Positions 7,514 through 15,449 of a DNA stretch of 64,000 nt are shown piece by piece. Each line of letters starts with the position of its first letter. Position 1 is the stretch's first letter. The notes below the pieces were generated by a model that saw only the letters and a list, made by a program, of their open reading frames with translations, did no database searches and was not told the DNA's origin. This DNA comes from Acidovorax sp. RAC01 (GTDB lineage: Bacteria > Pseudomonadota > Gammaproteobacteria > Burkholderiales > Burkholderiaceae_C): assembly GCF_001714725.1 (NCBI RefSeq), contig NZ_CP016447.1:3963501-4027500 (forward strand), read 5' to 3'. A program made the position numbers and the translations under genes.

Positions 7514-8002
7514 ATGATGAATCAAATGGGCAGCTACTTCGCTGCAGAAAAGCAGGAGAGTCTGCTCTTCATTACGGTTGGCCTGCTGGCGGTAGGTCTC
7601 AGCGTCTGGCTCTGGATGAACGACCATCGGCTGAAATCCATGGCCTACCCGCTCGTGGCCATCGCCTTGATGCAGATGGTGGTCGGCGCGTCGGTCTATC
7701 TGCGCACCGACACACAGCTGTCCACCTTGAGTGCTCAGTTGCAGTTGACCCCCAAGGCTTTGAAGGCGCAGGAGACGACCCGAATGCAGGCGGTGATGAA
7801 AAACTTTTCGATCTACAAAGCGGTCGAAATGGTGTTGTTGATCGTGGGCGTCGGACTGATCGCTTTTCTGCAACGCCACGACCTGGCGGCGGGCATCGGC
7901 GTGGGCTTGGTCTTGCAGGCGGCGTTCACGCTGGCGCTGGACATCTTTGCCGAGGCCAGAGGCGCCGATTACCTGTCCGCCATCGGCGCAATTCCTGGCT
8001 GA
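7514..8002 (+). CDS. Small four-helix membrane protein of unknown function
   Basis: This 162-residue protein has hydrophobic segments at about residues 18-34 (LLFITVGLLAVGLSVWLW), 44-62, 101-118 and 124-142, so it is probably an inner-membrane protein. I recognise no catalytic motif. It begins 11 bp after the dehydrogenase stop and so belongs to the same MerR-type operon. A lipid-related or small-molecule partner role for the hydrolase and dehydrogenase is possible but is only inferred from position. Confidence 0.75.
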   Translation: MMNQMGSYFAAEKQESLLFITVGLLAVGLSVWLWMNDHRLKSMAYPLVAIALMQMVVGASVYLRTDTQLSTLSAQLQLTPKALKAQETTRMQAVMKNFSIYKAVEMVLLIVGVGLIAFLQRHDLAAGIGVGLVLQAAFTLALDIFAEARGADYLSAIGAIPG

Positions 8003-8351
8003 CGCGCTGCCCCGCCTTCGAAGGCCAAAGCCTTTGGCCGCGAGTTTGCGGGACAAGGTTCGGCCTGCCAGGGTCAGTGACTTCAGATCCCTTGATGCCG
8101 GATCGTGGCAATGCCCGCTGCCGGATGCGGCGATGACAGCTTGTTGCGAGGCACCGTGAATTCAGTTCCGGTCCGTGACCGAACGCAGGTGCTGCATTGC
8201 AGCCACCGCGCCACAGTGTCCCCAGGGACTTCCATGGGTCTGCGGCGGCGCGGCTGGTAAAGACTCGCCCCACCTGTCCGACACAAAGGAGCGAGCGATA
8301 AAAAAGCGCCGGGCCATTCCCAACCCGGCGCTCTCATCCCACGCAGTTCCC
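8003..8351. other. Intergenic region between convergent units
   Basis: No gene is supported here. The only feature seen is the terminator at 8305-8332 that serves the leftward hydroxylase gene. Confidence 0.6.
8301..8332 (-). terminator. Terminator of the molybdenum hydroxylase operon
   Basis: A 9-bp stem AGCGCCGGG/CCCGGCGCT (8305-8313 with 8324-8332) is followed, read leftward, by a run of T's. Confidence 0.85.
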
Positions 8352-10640
8352 TCAAGCGAGCTTGAACGGCAACTCCCGCGGCGTCTTCCCCGTCAACCGC
8401 GCCACCGCATTCGCAAACGCAGGTGCCAGCGGTGGCAACCCGGGCTCGCCCATCCCCGTAGGCGGCTCCGCGCTCGGCACGATGTGCACGGCCACCTGGG
8501 GCATGTCAGTAATGCGGGGCACGGCAAAGTCGCCGAAGTTGCTTTGCTCGACCACGCCGTCCTTCAAGGTAATGGCTGCGCCGGGCAGGCACATGGACAG
8601 GCCCATCAGCGCCCCGCCCTGCACCTGGGCTTCCACGCTCTTGGGGTTGACGGCCAGGTTGCAGTGCACGCCGGCGGTCACGGTGTGCAGCTTGGGGGTG
8701 CCGTCCTTGCCCACCGATGCTTCGACCACGTAGGCGACTACGGAGCTGAATGATTCGTGCACCGCCACACCCCAGGCGCGGCCTGCAGCCAGCTTCTTCT
8801 TGCCGTAGCCGGATTGCGCCACGGCCAGTTGCAGGGCGGCCACATGGCGGGGGTGCTTGTCGCCCATCAGGCGCAGGCGGTAGGCCACAGGGTCTTGCTT
8901 GGTGGCGCGGGCCACGTCGTCGATCAGCGTTTCCATGGCGTAGGCGGTGTGGGTGCTGCCCACGCTGCGCCACCACAACACGGGCACATTCACGTCGGGG
9001 TGGTGTACGGACAGCTTCATGGGCACGTTGTAGGGCTCTTTCATGCCCTCTACCGCGGTGGCATCCACGCCGTTTTTGACCATGAAGGCCTCGAATGGCG
9101 AACCCTTGACGATGGACTGGCCGACAATGGTGTGGTCCCACGCCAGGATGTTGCCCTGGGCGTCAAAGCCGATTTCGGCGCGGTGTACGTGCATGGGGCG
9201 GTAGTAGCCGCCCTTGATGTCGTCTTCGCGGCTCCACAGGGTGCGCACCGGGGCGGTGATGCCTGCGGCACGCGCGGCCTTGGCCACGCCGCAGGCTTCC
9301 ACCACGTAGTCACTGGTGGGGATTGCGCGGCGGCCAAATCCGCCGCCGGCCATCTGGGTGTGCACCTTGATGTTTTGTGGCGGCATGCCCAGCACCTTGG
9401 CGGCGGCCATGGCGTCCAGGCCGGGCATCTGGGTGCCCATCCACAGTTCGGCCCGCTCGGTTCCCGCTGTGCCGTCAATCTTGACCGTGCAGTTCAGCGG
9501 CTCCATGGGCGCGTGCGCCAGGTAGGGGAAGACGAACTCGGCGCTGATCTTGTGGGGCGCGGTGGCCATGGGGCCCATGTCGGCCTGCATGGCCACGGCG
9601 CCTGGCTTGCCGGCCAGGTCGCGGTACTGGGCCAGCAGCTGGGTGCTGTCGGCCTTGGCCACGGCGGCGGTGTCCCATTCCACCTTCAGCGCATCGCGTG
9701 CCTGCTTGCCGGGCCAGTAGCCACTGGCGATGATGGCCACGCCCTCGCCGCCACGGTCGGTGGGCACGCGCAGCACGGCTTTCACGCCCTTGATGGCCTT
9801 GGCGGCGGTGTCGTCCAGCGTCTTGATACGGGCGCCAAACACCGGGGGGCGGGCCACCACGGCTGTCAGCATGCCGGGCAGGCGAACGTCAATGCCGTAG
9901 TCCTGCTGGCCGCTGGATTTGGCCTGGGCGTCGAGCCGCGTGGTGGGCTTGCCGATGATGCGGAACTGCTTGGGGTCCTTGAGGGTGACCTTCTCGGGCA
10001 CGGGCTGCTGCATGGCGGCTTCGGCCAGCGCGCCGTAGCCCAGCTTTTTGCCGCCGGGGCCCACCACAAAGCCTGCGTTGGTGCGCAGGGCCGATGCGTC
10101 CACGCCCCACTGCGCGGCGGCGGCCGATACCAGCATGGCGCGGGTGCGGGCACCCAGTTCGCGGTACTGGGTGTACGAGTTTTTGAGCGCGTTGGAGCCG
10201 CCCGTGAGGTGCATGCCAAAGGCAGGGTCCACATAGGCGGGGTTGGCATCGCCGTGCACGCTGCGCACCTTGGCCCAGTCGGCGTCCAGCTCTTCGGCCA
10301 GGATCATGGGCAGACCGGTTTGCACGCCCTGGCCAAAGTCCAGGCGGTTGATGGTGACGGTGACCGTGCCATCGGTGTCGATGCGCACAAAGGCCGAGGG
10401 CTGCTCGAAGGCCTTGAGGCCGGCGGGTGCTGCAGCGCCTGCGCCCTGTGCGGTGACCACCAGGGGATAGGCCCCCAGTGCAAAGCCGGATGCGGCTGCG
10501 GCCTTCAAAAAGGTGCGGCGTGCCACGCCGTCGGTCGATGCAGCGCCTGCTTCGGTATTGATAGCGTCTTGCGCTTGATCCATCAGCGCTAGCAGGCCTT
10601 TTGGCATGTGGTTGCGCGCGGTGTGAGCGTCGAAATGCAT
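8352..10640 (-). CDS. Molybdopterin-binding subunit of an IorB-like aldehyde/isoquinoline oxidoreductase
   Basis: This 762-residue protein carries a twin-arginine motif ARRTFLKAAAASGFALG at about residues 41-57, so the folded complex goes to the periplasm. It belongs to the single-chain xanthine-oxidase-type group of IorB: duplicated aldehyde-oxidase domains, MAGGGFGRR (cofactor loop, mid-protein), and the end GMGEPGLPPLAPAFANA with the catalytic Glu. It hydroxylates a heteroaromatic or oxidises an aldehyde, using molybdopterin cytosine dinucleotide and the [2Fe-2S] partner encoded just upstream. No FAD subunit or cytochrome gene is nearby. Residues about 12-31, before the Tat motif, are coded by a copy of the dispersed repeat. 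Confidence 0.9.
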   Translation of the reverse strand: MHFDAHTARNHMPKGLLALMDQAQDAINTEAGAASTDGVARRTFLKAAAASGFALGAYPLVVTAQGAGAAAPAGLKAFEQPSAFVRIDTDGTVTVTINRLDFGQGVQTGLPMILAEELDADWAKVRSVHGDANPAYVDPAFGMHLTGGSNALKNSYTQYRELGARTRAMLVSAAAAQWGVDASALRTNAGFVVGPGGKKLGYGALAEAAMQQPVPEKVTLKDPKQFRIIGKPTTRLDAQAKSSGQQDYGIDVRLPGMLTAVVARPPVFGARIKTLDDTAAKAIKGVKAVLRVPTDRGGEGVAIIASGYWPGKQARDALKVEWDTAAVAKADSTQLLAQYRDLAGKPGAVAMQADMGPMATAPHKISAEFVFPYLAHAPMEPLNCTVKIDGTAGTERAELWMGTQMPGLDAMAAAKVLGMPPQNIKVHTQMAGGGFGRRAIPTSDYVVEACGVAKAARAAGITAPVRTLWSREDDIKGGYYRPMHVHRAEIGFDAQGNILAWDHTIVGQSIVKGSPFEAFMVKNGVDATAVEGMKEPYNVPMKLSVHHPDVNVPVLWWRSVGSTHTAYAMETLIDDVARATKQDPVAYRLRLMGDKHPRHVAALQLAVAQSGYGKKKLAAGRAWGVAVHESFSSVVAYVVEASVGKDGTPKLHTVTAGVHCNLAVNPKSVEAQVQGGALMGLSMCLPGAAITLKDGVVEQSNFGDFAVPRITDMPQVAVHIVPSAEPPTGMGEPGLPPLAPAFANAVARLTGKTPRELPFKLA
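10550..10612 (+). repeat. Dispersed repeat, copy within the hydroxylase N-terminus
   Basis: On the plus strand it reads ATTGATAGCGTCTTGCGCTT, continues with a palindrome-like CATCAGCGCTAGCAGGCC, and ends in TTTT. It is the best conserved copy in the window and is translated on the minus strand as part of the leader ahead of the Tat signal. Confidence 0.75.
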
Positions 10641-10661
10641 GGTGTTCTCCTGCTCGTGTTC

Positions 10662-11123
10662 TTAGGCCAGCGATTTCGCGGCGTCGTGGATGGCGGCGCG
10701 GATGCGAACGTAGGTTCCGCAGCGGCACACGTTGCCCGCCATGGCGGCGTCGATGTCCGCGTCGGTGGGCTTTTTCTTGCCCTGCAGCAGCGCGGTGGCG
10801 CTCATGATCTGGCCGCTCTGGCAGTAGCCGCACTGGGCCACGTCGTGCTTTACCCAGGCAGCATGCACGGCCTTGCCGACCTTGTCGGTGGTGGTGACGG
10901 CTTCGATGGTGGTGATCTTTTGCCCCACCGCCGCGGAGATGGGCGTGATGCAGGAGCGCACGGGCGAGTCGTTCAGGTGCACGGTGCAGGCACCGCACAG
11001 CGCCTGGCCGCAGCCGAACTTCGTGCCGGTCATGCCCAGCGTGTCGCGCAGGGCCCAGAGGATGGGGGTGGAGTCGTCGGCGTCAACCGCCGTGTTCTTG
11101 CCGTTGATGTTCAGGGTGGGCAT
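10662..11123 (-). CDS. [2Fe-2S] subunit of the IorA-like oxidoreductase
   Basis: This 153-residue protein has the plant-type cluster CGQALCGACTVH with a later Cys in SCITP (N-terminal domain), and the second cluster QCGYCQSGQIM plus NVCRCGTY in the C-terminal helical domain. It passes electrons from the molybdenum site of the 8352-10640 protein to an external acceptor. A strong AAGGAG ribosome site precedes the ATG. It has no Tat signal of its own, as is usual for a subunit carried out by its partner. It is first in the operon, 21 bp ahead of the large subunit. The TetR-type operator word at 11247 lies upstream. Confidence 0.92.
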   Translation of the reverse strand: MPTLNINGKNTAVDADDSTPILWALRDTLGMTGTKFGCGQALCGACTVHLNDSPVRSCITPISAAVGQKITTIEAVTTTDKVGKAVHAAWVKHDVAQCGYCQSGQIMSATALLQGKKKPTDADIDAAMAGNVCRCGTYVRIRAAIHDAAKSLA

Positions 11124-11246
11124 CGTTGCGTTCTCCTTGGGGGTGGTGGGGTGTGCGTGTTGCGGGTGGGGGGCGGCGTGAGGGCGAGCGCAGCGATACT
11201 GGGCCAGAAGGTAGTAGGGGCGGCAAAGTCGCCGCCGCCGTTAAAA

Positions 11247-11260
11247 GAATATGCATTCGA
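11247..11260. promoter_or_regulatory. Putative TetR operator upstream of the IorAB-like operon
   Basis: GAATATGCATTCGA has the dyad GAAT-N4-ATTC and matches the word at 11904-11917 at 13 of 14 positions. The word occurs upstream of both the regulator gene and its neighbour operon, which supports a shared operator. Confidence 0.6.
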
Positions 11261-11312
11261 TTAAAAACCGGACGCGGGCTGGGCGGTGGCATCGTCGTCC
11301 GTCCCTTCGGGC

Positions 11313-11885
11313 TTAGGCCTTGATGGCGTCCCAGCACAGGCCAAAGGCCATCTGGTGCACGGCGTCTTCGTCGGGCAGCACCCGGGTGCGAATGAGGTTG
11401 CCAGTTTCGCGCACCGAGCCGACCAAGCTGGCGGTGAGCAGCGGCACGGGTACGGCCTTGAGGATCTCCTGCTGCTGGCCCTCGTCCATCAGCGCAAAAA
11501 AGCCGGCCATGAGCCGGGTCGAAAATTCGCGGTTGCCATCGGTGAACCAGGGAGAGTTGTAGTACTGCTCCTGAAACACGACCTCGGCATACTGGTCGAG
11601 CCGGTGGCGCAGCAGGTTGCACCATGCACGCCGCACGCGTGCCCGGTAGGGCATGCCGGGCAGCACCCCATGCATGATGCGGGCGGCGGTCACGGTCTTG
11701 GCGTCCTGGTAGAGCTGGCTGATGAGTTCGTCCTTGGACGGGTAATACACGTACAGCGTGCTGGTGGCGATACCGGCGGCGCGGGCAATGTCGGCCATGG
11801 TCAGGCCGCTCAGGCCCGTCTGGGCCACCAGGTCGAAGGTAGCCTGGGCAATGGCGCGCTGCTTTTCGTCGTCTTTGGGTTTCAT
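11313..11885 (-). CDS. TetR-family regulator, probably of the adjacent hydroxylase
   Basis: This 190-residue protein has an N-terminal helix-turn-helix of TetR type: TMADIARAAGIATSTLYVYY at about residues 29-48. A helical ligand domain begins near residue 70. The C-terminal half is rich in aromatic residues (EQYYNSPWF), consistent with a hydrophobic ligand. It lies upstream of the IorAB-like genes on the same strand, with 189 bp between them. The same 14-bp word lies ahead of both, so it probably represses itself and the oxidoreductase until a substrate binds. The ligand is unknown. Confidence 0.9.
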   Translation of the reverse strand: MKPKDDEKQRAIAQATFDLVAQTGLSGLTMADIARAAGIATSTLYVYYPSKDELISQLYQDAKTVTAARIMHGVLPGMPYRARVRRAWCNLLRHRLDQYAEVVFQEQYYNSPWFTDGNREFSTRLMAGFFALMDEGQQQEILKAVPVPLLTASLVGSVRETGNLIRTRVLPDEDAVHQMAFGLCWDAIKA

Positions 11886-11903
11886 CGGTGCGCGAATATA
11901 AGC

Positions 11904-11917
11904 GAATATTCATTCGA
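11904..11917. promoter_or_regulatory. Putative TetR operator upstream of the tetR gene
   Basis: GAATATTCATTCGA forms the dyad CGAAT-ATTC-ATTCG with one flanking base. A partial copy GAATATAAGC precedes it at 11894. It lies 19 bp ahead of the tetR start and about 75 bp ahead of pdxH. Confidence 0.6.
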
Positions 11918-11991
11918 CAACAACCGGGCCATTGCGTACCGCCCATTCCGCCCTGCGTCCATGGCGAAAGCCGCCGGGCACAATGGCACCC

Positions 11992-12630
11992 ATGACCTCC
12001 TCCATTGCCGACCTCCGCAAAAGCTACGAGCGCGCCGAACTCAACGAAGACGCCTCGCACGCCGCCCCCCTGCAGCAGTTTGACCAGTGGCTGAAAGAAG
12101 CCATCAGCGCCGAGGTGCCCGAGCCCAACGCCATGACACTGGCCACCGTGGGCGGCGACCTGCGGCCCAGCACGCGCATCGTGCTCATCAAGGGCTATGA
12201 CGAGCGCGGGATTGTCTGGTTTACCAACTACGACAGCCGCAAGGGCCGCCAGATTGCGGGCAACCCCTATGCGGCGCTGCAGTTCCACTGGGTCGAGCTG
12301 GAACGCGTGGTGCGCATCGAGGGCGTGGTGGAAAAGGTGAGCGACGAGGAAAGCGACGAGTACTTTCACAGCCGCCCGCTCGATTCGCGCATTGGCGCCT
12401 GGGCCAGCCCGCAAAGCCAGGTCATCAGCGGCCGCGGCGTGCTGGTGGCCAATGCGGCCAAGTACGGCGGGCAGTTCATGCTCAAACCGCCGCGCCCGCC
12501 GCACTGGGGCGGGTATCGCCTCAAGCCCGACCAGTGGGAGTTCTGGCAGGGCCGCAAGAGCCGCCTGCATGACCGGCTGCGCTACCGGCTCGATGGCAGC
12601 GACTGGGTGCGCGAACGCCTGGCCCCCTGA
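11992..12630 (+). CDS. pdxH: Pyridoxine/pyridoxamine 5'-phosphate oxidase
   Basis: This protein of about 212 residues starts [20 protein letters not shown], the usual start of the family. It contains [26 protein letters not shown] and [11 protein letters not shown] (FMN binding). [23 protein letters not shown] and the conserved end [18 protein letters not shown] (PLP-binding Arg and His) follow. It makes pyridoxal phosphate from PNP or PMP using FMN and oxygen. ATG 11983 (three codons earlier) is an alternative start; neither has a strong ribosome site. The gene is divergent from tetR. Confidence 0.95.
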   Translation: MTSSIADLRKSYERAELNEDASHAAPLQQFDQWLKEAISAEVPEPNAMTLATVGGDLRPSTRIVLIKGYDERGIVWFTNYDSRKGRQIAGNPYAALQFHWVELERVVRIEGVVEKVSDEESDEYFHSRPLDSRIGAWASPQSQVISGRGVLVANAAKYGGQFMLKPPRPPHWGGYRLKPDQWEFWQGRKSRLHDRLRYRLDGSDWVRERLAP

Positions 12631-12677
12631 GCGCGGGCCCGGTTTCTGCCAAGCCCTTGCCTCCCGTTGCGCCCGCC

Positions 12678-12932
12678 ATGCTGTTCAGCCTTGGTCTGCT
12701 GTTGTTGATGGTGCTGCTGGTGGGTGTGCCGGCCTTTGTGCATTTGCGGTGGCCCGTGGCGCTGGCATGGGCTGCGCTGCTGCCGCCGGTGCTTTTCCAG
12801 TGTGGCAACTGGGCGTACCTGGGCTACCTCGACCCGTTCTGGCCCATTGCCATGGCTGTGAGCACCGCGGTGGCCCTGGTGGCCGCTGCCGTGCTGGGCA
12901 TGGTGGTGCTCCGCTGGGCCGGGAAACGGTAG
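12678..12932 (+). CDS. Small hydrophobic membrane protein, unknown
   Basis: This 84-residue protein consists largely of three membrane segments (about residues 2-20, 25-42 and 53-78) and ends in basic residues WAGKR. I recognise no family. It follows pdxH by 47 bp on the same strand and may be co-transcribed. A TTG seven codons earlier (12657) is a possible alternative start. Its end meets the next, convergent gene within 18 bp, and a short stem AGCGCC/GGCGCT covers both stop codons. Confidence 0.6.
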   Translation: MLFSLGLLLLMVLLVGVPAFVHLRWPVALAWAALLPPVLFQCGNWAYLGYLDPFWPIAMAVSTAVALVAAAVLGMVVLRWAGKR

Positions 12933-12950
12933 CGCCGCCCGCCGCTGGCG

Positions 12951-13904
12951 CTATGCCACCCAGCGCGTCACGGCCAGAATCACCACCGGCATGGTGACCA
13001 ATGCCAGCCCGGTCGACACCGCCACGCTGGCCGTCACCTCGTCTTCGGCCACGCCGTAGCGCTGCGCAAACAGGAACACATTGGCCCCCACTGGCAGGGA
13101 TGCGGCCACGATCATCACGGCCAGCGGCAGGCCCGACAGGCCCAGCCCCCAGCCAAGCGCGGCCAGCACCACGGGGTGCACCGTGCACTTGACCAGCGCA
13201 ATGCGCATGGCGGCCTTGAAATGGTGGCCCACCTTGGTAAAGGCCAGTGTCACGCCCACCAGCAGCAGTGCAATGGGCCCGAGCGCCTGGCCCAGCAGCA
13301 GCAGGGGTTTTTCGACCACCTGCGGCACCACCAGCCCGGTCTGCGCAAACAGCAGGCCCGCAATGATGGGCAGCGGCACCGGGTGCAGGATGCCGTTGCG
13401 CACCGCCTGCAGCACGGTGCGCCACATGGCCTGCTGCGCCCCGCCCGAGCGGCCCGCATGCTCGCGCGCCGCGGCCAGCTCGAACACCACGGTGGCGGCG
13501 GTCAGCAGGATGAGCGAATGCACGGAGATCAGCGTGAACAGCGTGACCAGCCCGGCATCGCCAAACACCAGGCCCACCAGCGGCACCCCGATCATCAGCG
13601 TGTTGCTGAAGGTGTTGGCCAGCGCCCGCGCCGCGGCCAGGCTGGTAAAGCCCTGCACGGCCAGCGTGGCGGCATACACCAGGCCAAACGCCACGAAGTA
13701 GATGCCCACCGGGCCGAAGTCGAGGTCTTCGATGTGCACGGTGCTCATGGTGCGAAACAGCAGCGCCGGCGTGAGCACCATGAACACCAGGTTGGCCAGG
13801 TCCTTCACGGCCTCGGCCCGTATCCAGCCGCGCCGCCCCACGTAAAAGCCCAGGGCAATGAACAGGATGACGGGGAGCAGCGAGGTAAATACTGGGGAGT
13901 TCAA
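12951..13904 (-). CDS. AEC-family (auxin efflux carrier-like) permease
   Basis: This protein of about 317 residues has ten predicted membrane segments in two halves. Family signatures are NTLMIGVPLVGLVFG in the first half and ASLPVGANVFLFAQRYG near the end. AEC transporters in bacteria move small organic acids or malonate. The frame is open much further upstream, but TTG 13904 gives the normal family start (NSPVFTSLLPVILFIALGFY); no ribosome site is obvious. The substrate is unknown. Confidence 0.85.
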   Translation of the reverse strand: MNSPVFTSLLPVILFIALGFYVGRRGWIRAEAVKDLANLVFMVLTPALLFRTMSTVHIEDLDFGPVGIYFVAFGLVYAATLAVQGFTSLAAARALANTFSNTLMIGVPLVGLVFGDAGLVTLFTLISVHSLILLTAATVVFELAAAREHAGRSGGAQQAMWRTVLQAVRNGILHPVPLPIIAGLLFAQTGLVVPQVVEKPLLLLGQALGPIALLLVGVTLAFTKVGHHFKAAMRIALVKCTVHPVVLAALGWGLGLSGLPLAVMIVAASLPVGANVFLFAQRYGVAEDEVTASVAVSTGLALVTMPVVILAVTRWVA

Positions 13905-14195
13905 GGCAGTGCAGACGCGTGCGGCCTGCCGTGCGCCGAAAGGCCAGGCACCGAACGCGAACCCTCTGCCGGGCACGTATGGCGAATGATCCTGGGCCTT
14001 TGGCGGGGCAGGTGCACGCGCTTGGGGTGAAAGCGGCGATGCGTGATTTTCACCGAAGTGACCTGCGTGCATGGGCAGCGGCGCGTGCGCGCAGCCTGCA
14101 TCGCGCCCGCCGGGCCAAGCTCACCCTGCCCTGCCATGGTCGGCGCCAACAGGCTGTCGGCGCAAGGCCATGGGCGCCCTCCATGCGCGGGCTCC

Positions 14196-14876
14196 TCAGG
14201 CCGGGCTGGGCTGGGCGGCAACCCCGTTGTGCGACAGCAACTCCAGCAGTTCGCCCAGGCCCGAAACCCGGTGGTCAGCCAGATCCCAAGCGGCCACCCC
14301 GGGCCGAACGGTCTGTACGGTGGTGGCGCCCAGGGCACGCCCCGCGCCCAGTTCAGACAGCGGGTTGTCGCCAATCACCAAAACCTCGCAAGCCTGGCAG
14401 GCCTCCAGTTCCAGAATGCGGCGGAACACCGCCAGCTTGCCGCGCGAATGCGCGGGGGCATCCATGGCCTCGTCCACATCGTCGATGAACACATGGTCAA
14501 ACCAGGAGCGGATGCCCAATGCCGCAATCTTGCTCTCTTGCAGACAGCGAAACCCGCTGGTCACCAGATACCGGCGCATGGCAACCCGTGGCAGCAGCGC
14601 GATGTCGGGATAGCCTTGCAGTGCACCGGTCACCCGCATTCGTCGGAACTGTTGCAGCCCCGCATCACGCATGGCGTCGGTGAAACCAAAGCGCTCGGCC
14701 ACGAGGTCAAAGGCGGTGTACCAGCACTGCCCGATGGCCTGCTCCAGCACGTCGGGAGCCAGCGCGCCCTGGTTGGCGTGGCGAATCGCCTCGAAGGCAG
14801 GCTCGAACAGCGTGCCCACGGACCTTGCATCCAGCAGGCAGTTGTCGAGGTCGAAAATGGCGACCTTGTATCGCAT
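14196..14876 (-). CDS. HAD-superfamily hydrolase
   Basis: This 226-residue protein begins MRYKVAIFDLDNCLLDARSV. FDLDN is motif I, with Asp9 as the nucleophile; the second acidic residue of the usual DxD is also present. LVTSGF is motif II (Ser/Thr), a Lys lies in SRGKLAVFRR, and VIGDNPLSELGAGRALGATT is motif IV with the acidic residues. A cap domain sits between motifs I and II. It probably removes phosphate from a small metabolite. AAGGAG lies ahead of the ATG. It is not obviously in an operon. Confidence 0.85.
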   Translation of the reverse strand: MRYKVAIFDLDNCLLDARSVGTLFEPAFEAIRHANQGALAPDVLEQAIGQCWYTAFDLVAERFGFTDAMRDAGLQQFRRMRVTGALQGYPDIALLPRVAMRRYLVTSGFRCLQESKIAALGIRSWFDHVFIDDVDEAMDAPAHSRGKLAVFRRILELEACQACEVLVIGDNPLSELGAGRALGATTVQTVRPGVAAWDLADHRVSGLGELLELLSHNGVAAQPSPA

Positions 14877-15449
14877 GGTGCTCCTTGTAAAACACGAATC
14901 TGGACAGGAAGACCCGCACGGGGCCGATTTGCCGGATGCGCGCGGCAACATGCCACCGCGCTGAACCCGCCGACGCTGCCGCAACGTCGAAAGTCCCCGG
15001 GTCTACCACCCCACAGGATGCAATGCGCCGCCGCGCGCGGCCACTGTGGTTGCACCGATGTCGTGTGAAAGCCGCGTGAAAGGGATGGCAAGGTGCCGTT
15101 TTGCCCCCCGCTCGTCAGGCGTTGAAGGCGTTGAAGGCGTTGAAGGCGTTGAAGATGACCCGAACAACGGGCGCAGCGCCACCAATGCTCCCGCTGCAGG
15201 ACGCACGCCCCTTGCAAAAAAGCAGACTTCCCACACCAGGCAGATTGCACGCGCCTGAAGAACGTTGCCTTCGGGAGCCTGCCCAAGCAAACCCGTATCC
15301 AGCCTCTCGCGGTGGTGACCAGTGCATGGCCAAGGTGACGCCTTCGCAGGCCATGGCTGGGCCGCACCGCAAAAAAAGCGGCGCCCGGTATGGGCCAGGG
15401 CATCCAGGCCCTGCGCAAGGCGGCCGGCTTGCGCCCGGGCAATACCGGG
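14877..15449. other. Gene-poor region with a short tandem repeat
   Basis: No gene is convincing. Short frames exist on both strands, but none has a family motif or good ribosome site. The 9-bp tandem repeat at 15118-15153 is the only clear structure. Confidence 0.5.
15118..15153. repeat. Four tandem copies of GGCGTTGAA
   Basis: Four exact head-to-tail copies of a 9-bp unit. The length is a multiple of three, so copy-number change would not shift a frame, but no real gene covers it. Confidence 0.95.

Noticed and set aside
8757..10592. Plus-strand open frame of 611 codons
   Set aside because: It is the antisense of the IorB-like gene, Gly/His/Ala-rich with no domain.
11083..12570. Minus-strand open frame spanning iorA, tetR and pdxH regions
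   Set aside because: It runs out of frame through real genes on both strands and has no recognisable domain.
15118..15153. CRISPR array
   Set aside because: Units are 9 bp with no spacers; no cas genes are present anywhere in the window.
15046..15258. Small frame containing a GVEGVEGVE repeat
   Set aside because: The repeat is a DNA microsatellite; no ribosome site or homologous motif supports a gene.
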